Source: Halieaceae bacterium UBA6060 (GTDB lineage: Bacteria > Pseudomonadota > Gammaproteobacteria > Pseudomonadales > Halieaceae). Taken from it: 64,000 bases of DNA. The translations under genes were made by a program, and so were the position numbers. The notes below the pieces were generated by a model that was not told the origin of the DNA, did not search any database, and was given only the letters and a program-made list of their open reading frames with translations. The stretch is from contig DIYG01000026.1 in the NCBI GenBank assembly GCA_002428935.1, positions 1-64,000 on the forward strand. The letters are read 5' to 3'. Numbering within the stretch: position 1 is the first letter of the stretch; each line of letters opens with the position of its first letter. Of this stretch, positions 1 through 9,400 are shown one piece after another.

Positions 1-378
1 GAGGTTTCCTTCCAAAGTCCTCGCAAAATCAGGGAGGTTAATTATCTTGTAGCTACCCGCCACTAGGTTGCTGCCTTCTGACGATAATCTGTAAGGTTTT
101 CTAGGCAGTAGATAAGTAGATCAGCAGACAAACTGGTTTGGTAACTCCGCGAGACATAAGTTCAAGGGATTACGAGTCTTGCCGTTCTAATGAGGTCGGG
201 GAAAATGATACCACGTTCGACTACTCTTACGTGGCGGGGCATCGAGCAGCATGTTCCTATCTGCGATCGAAGTCTTGTGCCGTTCACAGCACTTACTGAT
301 CTTCAAACCATATATAATTTACAAATTAGGTTCCATTTACTCCCAGAGATAGATACCCGTGATTGAGAGTGCGAAAGA
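1..378. other. Intergenic / left-edge sequence without a recognisable gene
   Basis: No convincing open reading frame, RNA gene or mobile-element end is visible here. The stretch is A+T-richer than the rest of the window, like the two genes that follow it. It probably contains the promoter of the gene starting at 379, but I could not pick a confident -35/-10 pair. The left part may also be the tail of a gene outside the window. Confidence 0.5.
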
Positions 379-924
379 GTGAGAGAGAACATCGTTTTTA
401 TTGGTAGCGTTATGGTACTTGTTGGATACGTGATTCAGCTGGCCACAGCCAGTATTACTGCATTGTCTAGTAACCAATCAGGCTATGAGAATTCGCTAGT
501 AAGCTGGTTGTTTGGAGGACAGAACGCGGCAGTACGTACTTGGAAAACCATTGGTATGGTTCTTTTCATACCGTTGCTCGTCTCGTGGTGCACTGGCATT
601 CCCGCGTTAATGGAACAACAATCTAGCGAGATACACCTTTTGCTTTTTCCGCTAATACTTTCAATGATCCTCATCTTCGTGACCTTAGAGCTGTCGCAGC
701 TTGCTGCCATCGGTCCCGCCACAGACCGTTGGGGTATGCTTCTTACCGCTGCTTTGGTCTTAGACGTAGTAGTTGTGATTATTCTAATAGTAATTAGATC
801 TGGCCAATATGCAGGAATGATTTGGGCGTACGCACTCGGCGCAGTCGCATTCGCTTCGAGCTTTTCGATAATCTTTTTCAGCATCGGCGACAATGCTAGA
901 TTCCTTGAGCGGCAAGAGGATTGA
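379..924 (+). CDS. Unrecognised multi-pass membrane protein
   Basis: I do not recognise this 181-residue protein. It has four or more strongly hydrophobic segments, at about residues 5-27, 52-70, 83-105 and 118-170, and no catalytic motif, so it is probably an inner-membrane protein with short loops. The start is a GTG at 379; no better ATG precedes the first membrane segment. The next gene begins seven bases after its stop, so the two are probably cotranscribed. The region is more A+T-rich than the surrounding chromosome and lies next to decayed insertion sequences, which suggests horizontally acquired accessory DNA. The function is unknown. Confidence 0.6.
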   Translation: MRENIVFIGSVMVLVGYVIQLATASITALSSNQSGYENSLVSWLFGGQNAAVRTWKTIGMVLFIPLLVSWCTGIPALMEQQSSEIHLLLFPLILSMILIFVTLELSQLAAIGPATDRWGMLLTAALVLDVVVVIILIVIRSGQYAGMIWAYALGAVAFASSFSIIFFSIGDNARFLERQED

Positions 925-930
925 TGCTGG

Positions 931-1698
931 ATGAGTAGTTACGAGGACAAAAAACCTGGGTACTTGACGCAGCTCACCTTAATGATGGGGATTACAGGGG
1001 CAGTGATCGCCATCATTCTGTTCACGATGCGTTCTTACGTAGCTGAGATAAGGAGCTCAATTGATGAGCGATTCGAGGATAGTTTTGCTACGTTTGAAAA
1101 GCAGCGGGTAGACGCAGAGCTTTTACAGGATAAGTACGTCGACCTTGAAAATCGAATAGTCTCCGCTGGCTCTCTCAACCAACGCGATTTTCAAGAGGCT
1201 GTTGAACAATTAACGGACTTACGCACGGAGTTGTTAAATCAACAAGCGAAAGCAGATGAATTATCGGAACGCTTATCAGAAAGTTGGATAGTAGAGCAAC
1301 TAACCGCATTAAATTCTGATGGAGCCAACGAGAACAAGGAAAAAGCATTTGTTCTGCGAGATGCCCTTGGAGAAGTAAGCTTTATAGGATCTTTCCGGAC
1401 CGAGGCAAGGCCATTTGCTTCCCGGGCAGTGGTCAGACTCGGACCCGATTTTTGGCCAATTGAAGACATAGAATTCACACTTCCATGCGGCGACCCTCGT
1501 CTATGTGTCGTGAGAGTAAACAAGTGCGGGGGTGTAGACGTTCGGTCACTTGATAGTGAGCAGAGATCTGTCTCAGTATCGCTAGCTTCCATTAGTTATC
1601 AAAGCGCAAAATCTCTGGCGCACACACATCCTTCATTTTCCGAAACTACTGCGGACAATATCAAATCCTGCGAAAAGACTGCCCCGTCCAAGCTTTAG
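931..1698 (+). CDS. Unrecognised single-pass membrane protein with coiled coil
   Basis: This 255-residue protein has one N-terminal membrane segment (about residues 12-31). A charged, heptad-like stretch at about 33-115, rich in Glu, Gln, Leu and Arg, looks like a coiled coil. The C-terminal half (about 135-225) looks globular and contains three cysteines in about 25 residues around a short CGDPRLC motif. The N-in, single-helix plus coiled-coil layout resembles many membrane-anchored scaffold or sensor proteins, but no family motif was recognised. It starts seven bases after the upstream membrane-protein gene, and the pair probably works together. Base composition is like its partner and unlike the core genes downstream. 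Confidence 0.6.
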   Translation: MSSYEDKKPGYLTQLTLMMGITGAVIAIILFTMRSYVAEIRSSIDERFEDSFATFEKQRVDAELLQDKYVDLENRIVSAGSLNQRDFQEAVEQLTDLRTELLNQQAKADELSERLSESWIVEQLTALNSDGANENKEKAFVLRDALGEVSFIGSFRTEARPFASRAVVRLGPDFWPIEDIEFTLPCGDPRLCVVRVNKCGGVDVRSLDSEQRSVSVSLASISYQSAKSLAHTHPSFSETTADNIKSCEKTAPSKL

Positions 1699-1825
1699 AT
1701 GAACGCGAACTTCTTCAATTTGTAAATTGCAAGTACGAGAAAAAGTGGCGTCCAATACATGGTTTAAGTCCAGCATAGCCTGGAAGAGTCATCCATAGTG
1801 GGGGAAGTCCAAACGCAAGGCTGAA

Positions 1826-2377
1826 TTGATCAAGCAAATCTACCCAGGACAGACGACTATTCCCGAGGCTGCCAGGCCCAATGAACGCTGGGCGACGGAT
1901 ATGGCAAGAGTCTGGTGCGGCGAGCAGCACCGCTGGTGTGCGCTAACGTTGGTCGTGGACTGCTTCACGTGGGAGCTCATCGGTTGGCGACTGAGCCCCA
2001 CGGGCAATGCCAAGGTTGCTGAGGCTGCACTGGAAGAAGCCCGGATTAGTCGGTACGGCATCCTGGGGCGAGCTCAGGATGACCTGACGATTCGTTCAGA
2101 TAATGGCTTAGTCTTCACCAGTCGGCGATACACCGGAACGGTGTATCGCTATGGTCTGAAGCAAGAGTTCATCCGCCCGCACACGCCGCAACAAAACGGC
2201 ATGGTGGAGCAACTGATACGATCTGTTAAGGAGCAGTGCCTGTCGCTCCATAGCTTTGCCTCCCCTGACGAGGATAGACGGGCATTGGGAGCGTGGTTTC
2301 GTTACTACAACGAGGATCGCCCTCATTAGGCCCTGAGCACGAAAACGCCCCGGGAAACTTACAAATTAGCGGCGTAG
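1826..2377 (+). pseudogene. IS3-family transposase (OrfB) remnant
   Basis: The frame encodes the C-terminal catalytic half of an IS3-type OrfB transposase (rve/DDE integrase core). The three acidic positions are visible: Asp in WATDM, Asp in RSDNG, and Glu in QNGMVEQ, with the usual HTPQQNG approach. The OrfA and N-terminal OrfB parts are missing. A TAG at 2327-2329 interrupts the frame after RPH, where the family normally reads RPHQAL. Beyond it the same frame continues with a normal IS3 tail (ALSTKTPRE...) to a second stop at 2375-2377. The element is therefore truncated at the 5' side and carries a nonsense mutation. No terminal inverted repeats were found. Confidence 0.85.
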
Positions 2378-2389
2378 CTGTGCAGTTTT

Positions 2390-3301
2390 GGCTGGGTCAT
2401 TACATCCGACTCGAAGTGTTTAACGCCCACGACGGCGTAGTGACGCAGCGCAAGCTCTCTAAAACCCCACGATATCGGTCCTGCGACCATCGAGCGCTGG
2501 TATCAGAGCCAGTGCCGTCTGCGATGCTCAGAGATGGCCAACCGGCTCTGCCCTCGCTTTCTTGGCATCGATGAACACTTCTTCACCCGTAAACGCGGTT
2601 TTGCGAAGACCTTCGTCGATCTGCGTCGTCACAAGGTCTTCGACGTGCGCCTTGGTCGCTCTGAAGCCAGCCTGGATAGCTATCTGCGGCGGCTGCCGGG
2701 CAAAGACAACGTGCGATTTATCGTCATGGACCTGTCGGAGACCTACCGCTACATCGCTCGCCAGTACTCTCCCAGGGCCCGAATCGTGGCTGATCGATTC
2801 TACGTAATTCGTCTCGTTAACCAGCACTTCCTGACCGTCTGAAAAGAGGTTCATCCGGAGGGCCGCCGGAATCGGGGCCTGCTGAGCCTCATGCGACGTC
2901 ATGAGTGGAACCTGACGCCCGAACAGCAGAGAAAGCTACATCGCTATCTAGACGACTACCCAACTCTGGCCGCCCTCTATTACGCTAGGCAACAGCTCAA
3001 TCGCTTGCTGTTTGCTGAAGAATCTGAAAAAGAAACGAGCCCGGCAAAAGCTTGCACAGCTGATGGCCCTGATCGACCAGTTGCGGCACAGCCGGCTGCG
3101 GAGGCTGGCAAAGACTCTGACGTCCTGGCTCGAACCGAGCGTGACGATGTGGCGTGTGGGCCTCAGTAACGGACCTACCGAAGGCTTCCACAACAAGATG
3201 GGATGATGAGTCGTAGAGCTTACAGCATTAGGAATTTTGAAAACTTCCGATTGAGAGTCATGACCCGCTGTGGGTGGGATGGCATCATCAACAGGGTTTA
3301 G
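2390..3301 (+). pseudogene. ISL3-family transposase remnant with several lesions
   Basis: Fragments spread over different frames together spell one ISL3-type transposase. They run from an ATIERWYQ segment (about 2480), through LGIDEHFF and a VADRFYVIRLVNQHF segment, RGLLSLMRRH and EGFHNKM, to a tail reading GWDGIINRV that ends at 3299-3301. The visible lesions are a TGA at 2840-2842 where Trp is expected, a frame change near 3010, and a one-base loss near 3200-3206 in the codon after KM. An additional frame change near 2465 is likely. The 5' part is missing or unrecognisable. It directly abuts the IS3 remnant, so one element probably inserted into or was joined to the other. It cannot make an active transposase. 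Confidence 0.85.
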
Positions 3302-3367
3302 TGAGAAACGGTCTGTCCCCCTTAATTGGGGAGAAGCGTAGAGCCGTAGGTTACGAGGGTAAATATT

Positions 3368-3443
3368 TGGTGGAGCCAGGCGGGATCGAACCGCCGACCT
3401 CAACACTGCCAGTGTTGCGCTCTCCCAGCTGAGCTATGGCCCC
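3368..3443 (-). tRNA. tRNA-Ala (GGC)
   Basis: Read on the minus strand, the 76 bases fold as a standard cloverleaf. The acceptor begins GGGGCCA and pairs with TGGCTCC, followed by an encoded CCA. The D-arm has AGCTCAGCTGGGAG. The anticodon arm is CAACA-CTGGCAG-TGTTG with anticodon GGC. The T-arm has GGTTCGATCC. The anticodon and the close likeness to known tRNA-Ala(GGC) fix the identity. The accessory region with IS remnants lies on the 3' side of this tRNA, the usual side for islands that integrate at tRNA genes, although no repeated att copy was seen in the window. Confidence 0.97.
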
Positions 3444-3593
3444 ACGAAAGGAGCGCGGATCATACTGACCCAAAGCCAGGAATTCAACATTCCTGCGTCC
3501 CGCTAGCACTTGCCGTAACCCAGATATTTTTCCACTCCTGGGAGTTGCTAGACTGCGGTCCTTCAACCCAAACGAGCCCACGCCCCGCACGCC

Positions 3594-4613
3594 ATGAGCG
3601 CACCCGAACCATCGGCAGCACCGCAACAGCGACCCATCACCTGGAAACACGCCTTAACCACGGTACCCGCCCTGTCGCTGGAGCAGTGGAAGGCTTTGGC
3701 TTTACCACTGAAATGGCTTATCGCCGTACGGGGTGCGGTGCTGTTCATGACTCTCATGTCCGCCGCCTTTGGGGGCCTCCTCGCCTGGCGCAGCGGGTCC
3801 GGCGAGCTTTTCCCGTGGTTCCTCTGCGTCGCGGGACTTGTGCTCGCCCACGCAACAAATAACTTGCTCAATGACCTGACCGACTCCCGCCGTGGCATCG
3901 ATCGCGGGAACTACTACCGGAATCAATACGGGGTGCATCCCGTAGAGGACGGGCTTCTGAGCATTCGCCAGTTCTACGCCTACCTGGTGCTCACGGGAGG
4001 CGCCGCGCTGCTCCTTGGGCTCTGGCTGGTGACCTATCGCGGAGGCCTCACCCTACCGCTGATGCTCGCCGGAGCCTTTTTCGTTCTGTTTTACACCTGG
4101 CCATTGAAATACTGGGGCCTTGGGGAGCCCGCCGTCTTAGCGGTCTGGGGACCTCTCATGGTAGGTGGAACCTATTACGTATGCACCGGCTCCTGGAACC
4201 CTGAGGCGGCCTGGCTCGGCGCTCTCTACGGCCTGGGGCCTACAACGGTGCTATTTGGTAAACACATCGACAAACGGGAACTGGATCGCGAGAAAAGGGT
4301 TTTCACCCTGCCGGTCATACTCGGCGATGTCGGTGCGCGGCGTGTAACTCAGGTTCTCCTTGTCAGCCAGTATCTGGGTTGTATAGCCCTTGTGGTTCTC
4401 GGTTGGGAGCGCTGGCCGCTGCTTCTTGTGCTCGGTGCTTTACCGCAGCTTGGGAAAACCCTGCGCGCCCTGCAGAAAACGAAACCCAATGAGAAGCCGG
4501 AGAGCTACCCGAGATCGCTTTGGCCTCTGTGGTTTTCCGCTTACGCCTTTGCCCACACTAGAGCCTTCACCAGCCTGTTTATCCTTGGCGTACTGCTCGG
4601 GCGATGGCTTTAA
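3594..4613 (+). CDS. UbiA-family prenyltransferase (MenA-like)
   Basis: This 339-residue integral membrane protein belongs to the UbiA superfamily, whose members transfer an isoprenoid chain to an aromatic acceptor at the inner membrane. The first Mg-diphosphate motif is visible as N-x-x-NDLTD with SRRGID (about residues 90-103). It is followed by the FYTWPLKYWGLGEP segment typical of MenA-like members, and a second acidic motif around DKRELDREKR. About eight hydrophobic helices are present. The natural substrate cannot be read from the sequence. No menaquinone or ubiquinone genes adjoin it, so a dedicated naphthoquinone or other aromatic acceptor is possible. It is divergent from tRNA-Ala and about 45 bases upstream of an APC permease. 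Confidence 0.8.
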   Translation: MSAPEPSAAPQQRPITWKHALTTVPALSLEQWKALALPLKWLIAVRGAVLFMTLMSAAFGGLLAWRSGSGELFPWFLCVAGLVLAHATNNLLNDLTDSRRGIDRGNYYRNQYGVHPVEDGLLSIRQFYAYLVLTGGAALLLGLWLVTYRGGLTLPLMLAGAFFVLFYTWPLKYWGLGEPAVLAVWGPLMVGGTYYVCTGSWNPEAAWLGALYGLGPTTVLFGKHIDKRELDREKRVFTLPVILGDVGARRVTQVLLVSQYLGCIALVVLGWERWPLLLVLGALPQLGKTLRALQKTKPNEKPESYPRSLWPLWFSAYAFAHTRAFTSLFILGVLLGRWL

Positions 4614-4657
4614 CCCTGGCCCTTGCAGCGAGCCGTTAAAACCGGGAACAATGCGGC

Positions 4658-5998
4658 GTGACTCGATTCAAACCATCTGTAGCCGCCGCCATTGTCATTG
4701 CCAATATGATTGGCACGGGCGTGTTTACGAGCCTGGGTTTCCAACTCGTCGAAATTCAATCGGTGCCCGTGCTTCTGGCCCTATGGGCCGTGGGTGGTCT
4801 TGCCGCCCTCTGCGGCGCCCTATCCTATGCAGAGTTAGGCGCGGCCCTGCCCCGCTCCGGTGGCGAGTATCACTTCCTGACAGAAATCTATCACCCCATC
4901 GCCGGGTTCATCTCTGGCTGGGTCTCCGCCACCGTGGGCTTTGCGGCGCCCACGGCGTTAGCGGCCATGACTTTCGGAAGCTATCTCTCTGCGGTGTTTC
5001 CACAGCTATCAGCGATATGGCTGGCCACGGGTTTGATCGTGGTTCTGGCCGTCGCCCATAGCCGCAGTCACAGAAGCTCGGGCAGCACCCAAAGCCTGTT
5101 TACTCTGCTCAAAATCGTTTTGATCGTCGGTTTCGCGGCCCTGGCCCTTCTGTTCAACGAGGCCGGACAGGAGACACGTTTCCTTCCCGCCGCGGGAGAC
5201 GGAGCGCTGCTTTTTTCCGGCGCCTTCGCTGTATCCCTGATCTATGTGAACTATGCCTATTCCGGCTGGAATGCCGCCACATACATCAGCGGCGAACTAG
5301 AACACCCCCAGCGCTCCCTCCCTCTGGTCCTGGTGGCGAGCACCAGCCTGGTATGCCTGTCCTATCTGCTCCTCAACTACGTGTTTCTCGCCGTGGCCCC
5401 CATGGAAGCAATGGTGGGCAAGGTGGAGGTGGGCTATGTGGCCGCCAGCTACGCCTTTGGCGAGGCCGGTGCGACGATTATGGGGATCTTGTTAGCGCTG
5501 TTACTGGTGTCCACGGTTAGCGCCATGATCCTTGCTGGCCCTCGAGTGCTGCATCGTATCGGCGAGGACTTTCCCGTATTCCGACCCCTGGGCCGGGTGA
5601 ATCAAGACGGCATTCCGTCTAACGCGGTGCTGATACAAGCACTGGTAGCCCTGGGATTTCTCTGGACGGCGTCCTTTGATCGCATTCTGGTTTTCTCCGG
5701 CGCGACCATGGCCCTAAACACCTTCTTCACCGTGTTCGGAGTGTTCCTCCTCCGCTGGAAGCAGCCTACCTTAAAACGCCCGTTTAAGACCTGGCTGTAT
5801 CCCCTGCCACCACTGATTTTTCTTGTTATTACGGGGTGGACCCTTTTATACATCGTTCTGCAACGACCGGTAGAAGCCATGATCAGTTTGGCCATCATCG
5901 TCACCGGCGGTGTGTTTTATTTCGCCAGCCTTCGCGTTGGCAATCGCCTTGCGCCCAATCACAGCTCGACAATGACCAGCAGCGGTAGCGGTTCTTAA
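4658..5998 (+). CDS. APC-superfamily amino acid permease
   Basis: The 446-residue protein has about twelve hydrophobic helices and the start typical of APC transporters, with the unwound-helix motif IGTGVF near residues 18-23 and SYAELGAALPRSGGEY near 66-81. It should import or exchange an amino acid or related amine across the inner membrane. Substrate specificity is not readable. The start is a GTG at 4658; an ATG seven bases upstream is in a different frame. It follows the UbiA-type gene by 44 bases and precedes a small membrane-protein gene by 41 bases, so these may form one transcript. Confidence 0.85.
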   Translation: MTRFKPSVAAAIVIANMIGTGVFTSLGFQLVEIQSVPVLLALWAVGGLAALCGALSYAELGAALPRSGGEYHFLTEIYHPIAGFISGWVSATVGFAAPTALAAMTFGSYLSAVFPQLSAIWLATGLIVVLAVAHSRSHRSSGSTQSLFTLLKIVLIVGFAALALLFNEAGQETRFLPAAGDGALLFSGAFAVSLIYVNYAYSGWNAATYISGELEHPQRSLPLVLVASTSLVCLSYLLLNYVFLAVAPMEAMVGKVEVGYVAASYAFGEAGATIMGILLALLLVSTVSAMILAGPRVLHRIGEDFPVFRPLGRVNQDGIPSNAVLIQALVALGFLWTASFDRILVFSGATMALNTFFTVFGVFLLRWKQPTLKRPFKTWLYPLPPLIFLVITGWTLLYIVLQRPVEAMISLAIIVTGGVFYFASLRVGNRLAPNHSSTMTSSGSGS

Positions 5999-6039
5999 GC
6001 GATGATTGGTAGTGACAGCGATCACCCGGGAGTTGCACC

Positions 6040-6423
6040 GTGATCCGTGGGTTTCTGCTGCTGGTTGGTCTTGTATTCCTGGGCTACGGCCTGGCCTGCG
6101 CCCTGGACCCAACGCTACCCGCGAACCTCGCGGGGCTGGTCATTCGTAACGGTGATGGCTACGCTGAAATGGGTGCCATGTATGGCGGTCTACAAAGCGG
6201 TGTTGGCCTGTTTCTGGCGTTCGCCGCCTTCAGGCCACGCTTCCACGAGAGTGCCCTGCTTTTGCTCGTGCTAGGGATTGGGCTGCTAGCGACGCTGCGA
6301 GGTTTTAGCGCCCTGCGCGCGGATGGCCTTATCTCCGCCTATACCTGGGGTGCCCTGGCTTTCGAAACTTTCGTTACCGCATCGGCGGCCTGGCTGCTGC
6401 GACCCAAGGATCTCCAACCGTGA
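6040..6423 (+). CDS. Small four-helix membrane protein (DUF4345-like)
   Basis: The 127-residue protein has four hydrophobic helices and the pattern seen in DUF4345-type proteins: a first helix ending in a Tyr-Gly-containing segment, ALDP after it, then a conserved AEMGAMYGGLQ stretch in the second helix. The biochemical role of this family is unknown. The start is a GTG at 6040. Its TGA stop overlaps the GTG start of the AsmA-like gene (GTGA at 6420-6423), which implies translational coupling. The function is not inferred beyond an inner-membrane location. Confidence 0.7.
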   Translation: MIRGFLLLVGLVFLGYGLACALDPTLPANLAGLVIRNGDGYAEMGAMYGGLQSGVGLFLAFAAFRPRFHESALLLLVLGIGLLATLRGFSALRADGLISAYTWGALAFETFVTASAAWLLRPKDLQP

Positions 6424-9400
6424 AAAAGCTTGGCCTGGCTGTGTTTGGGACGCTGCTGGGAAGCCTGCTGATCGCGCTGCTCCTTCTGTTTCGAGGCATT
6501 GAATTGGGTTTCGCGGTGCCGTTTCTGGAAAAGCAGGCCAGTAAATTTTTGAATCGCGAGGTGCACCTTGGCACCCCGCCGCGAGTCCAACTGGGCTCCG
6601 ACATCGAAGTAATAGCCGGAGATATTTCTCTCGCCAATGTTGACTGGGCACCGGACCTAAACCTGGCAAGCGTCGAGCACGTCGAAGTGCGCCTTCGCCT
6701 AAGCTCCCTGTTTTCCGACGGCCCTATCGTTGTTGAAGATTTTCGTCTAAGCGGTGCGCATGTAGCCCTGGCATCGGATGAAACCGAGCAGAGTAACCTC
6801 CCCGAATTGAACACCGACGGAGCGGAGCCAGAGGAGACCGCAGCCAGCGAAGAGAAGGCTGGTCTCGGCATCGTTTTCAACAACATGCTCATAGAAGAAG
6901 CGACTCTCAGTCGCTGGCACCCGATTCGAGGGAAATACCTTGATCTGCGCATCGATTCGCTGACGCAGCAAGCTCGTCAAGATGAGACCCTAGAGCTCCA
7001 TGCGGCCGGCGAATTACAGGGCAGAGCCTGGCACCTGAACAGCCATGGGAGCAATCTGAATAGCCTGATCGAAGGTCGAGGATTGTTCGCCCAGGTGGAC
7101 GGGCAGTTAGGGCCCTTGAGCCTTGAAGGCGAGTACAGCCTTCAAGCCCTCGATGCTCTTCGGGATCTCAGCGCAAAACTCCATGTGCATGGCACCATGC
7201 CACCGCGGATCGCCCAGCTGTCACCAATTTTCGACGCCGACACACCGGTGGATGTACGGCTTATTATAGGCGATGTCGATCCCGGTATCGCTATCGATCT
7301 GAAGGCTGATCTACACACCCTCGATATTCACCTTTCCGGCACCGCGGACCGACCCGAAAGCGGCGACGGGATTGATCTGGCCCTTAAGATCGACGCAGGC
7401 AGTCTACCCCGGCTGGCTAGGGCCCTCGATTTGGGGGAGACGGAAGAGCTTCCGCTTACGATCGATGGCAGGATTGATCGGGATGGGCGAGCCATCGCGA
7501 TTCCCCGTTTTGACATCCACGCTGGAGAGCATTGGATTCGCGGTTCCTTGCGAGTTCCAAGCTTTCCGCTCACCACCGATGCGGAGCTTCAGCTGGATGC
7601 GACGGGGCCCGACTTCTCCTTCTATCAACGCCTCCTCGAGAGGCCTTCGAGCTTCAAAGTTCCCTACGAGATTCAAGCACAACTCACTCGAAGCGCCAGC
7701 GGTAAAGAGTTGTTGTTGTCCAGTCTTCGCGTAGGCGAGGCGCACATGAGCGCCGAGGGCAGCCTTGGCGATGCTCCGAACTATCACGGCAGCGAATTTA
7801 CCATGCAGGCAAGCTTCGACGATCTGGAGCCCATCGGGGGGCTGGTAGGAGCCCCCTTGCCCTCAATCCCGGCACTTTTCGGCACCGAACTCAGCGTGGC
7901 GGAACAAGGGAAAATCACTATCCATCGGCTGAATGTTGATGTTGCGGGCGCCCGAGCGTCACTCGCGGGTGGACTGAACACTTATCCGGCGCTGGACAAA
8001 GTAGATCTGATGCTAAACGTGCAGAGCCCATCGCTGGCCACCACCGCTGGACAATTAGGCGTCGCCGGCCTGGGCGATGTACCGGCAAAGCTGGAGCTTC
8101 GCACCCAGGGGAGCCTTGCGGCGCTTCGTGTTGACCGCTTAAACCTGGAAACTGGTGGCTTATCCGTGACCAGCACCGCCGGCGATCTGGCGATTGTCGA
8201 TGGCAATCTCAGCACGGATTTTCGTTTTGATGTAAGCCTTGAGAACCTGCCCGAGTTGCTGGGCGAGTATGCCAATGAAGCCATGAGCGCCGAGCGCTAC
8301 GAGTTCACCCTGGCGCCGACCTTGAGCGAAGAGCTCCTGGGTATTGAATTGAGTGAGCTCTCGGGGCCCGGCGTACAAGGGTCAGCCGCCGTAGCCCTTC
8401 CACGAGATCTATCTTTCAACGACCAAGCTCGAATTAATGCTGATTTGGCGTTGTCCAACATCGCCCTTCTCATGCCCGGCCTTCGCGATTACACACCACC
8501 GGAGCAGGCTCTGCGGTTCGTGTCGGATACCCGCGGTGGGACCGAACCACAGCTTCGCGCCCAGGTACTCGCCGGCGACAACCCCCTGCTGAGTATTGAA
8601 ACGCAAGTGCCCGCCCGCGACGACGTACCCATGATTATCGCGGTGAGAGGCCGGGGAGCAGATCTCCATGCCTTTGGCAGCACACCGGCCCTACCGGAAC
8701 GGGTCCTGCCCTATGCGGTGGATGCTGACCTCAGCATTCTCGGCGACGAGATGACCTTGGCCGCTCGCAACATCGAGCTCGATGGCTCTCGACTTCTCGG
8801 CAATATCCGCTTTGACAGCGCTGAAAACGAACTGGTGGCCGATCTCTCGGTGCCCCAGGCAAACCTTCAGCCCTGGTTGGCACCCCTTGATGACGATTCC
8901 CCAGACGAAAAACCCCCAGAACCCTCGGCAAAGAATGAGCGGGTTATTCCCGCGAATCCCCTACCCCTGGATTGGCTTAGGGACTACCGCCTCGATATCC
9001 AGTTACAGACCGGCCCTCTCGGTATCGAGGACCCGTTCTTTGACGGGGTGAACTTCGTCGACGCGGTGCATGTTCATCATCGCAGTGGAGACGGTCGGGC
9101 GAGTTTGCAGATCAAAGATCTTCGCGGCGCCCGCGGCAATGCGACAGGTCTTTTAGAAGTAACAACGCAGGAACAAAGCGCACACGTGAGCCTAGATTTT
9201 GATCTGACGGATTTCCCCATCGGCATCACGGTAGAAGGGCCACACCTCTCGGATCTACCCAAACACGATGTTGATCTCGAACTCGTTGGTCAGGGTACCA
9301 ACCCTCGCGAGTTGGCGGCCAGTCTAAACGGCAAGTTCCTAATGAGCGGTGGCGCAGGCGTCCTCAAAGATATGGGCCTGGCATTTGCCACCGAATCCTT

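Noticed and set aside
1..3360. Possible att repeat of the tRNA-Ala 3' end
   Set aside because: No repeated copy of the 3' end of the tRNA was found in the accessory region, so no att site is claimed.
3351..3650. Minus-strand frame that includes the tRNA-Ala
   Set aside because: The C-terminal part is a translation of the tRNA, and the rest has no protein-like features.
4390..5061. 223-codon plus-strand frame rich in Arg, Cys and Pro
   Set aside because: It spans the end of the UbiA-type gene and the start of the permease gene in a third frame, typical of a shadow in GC-rich DNA.
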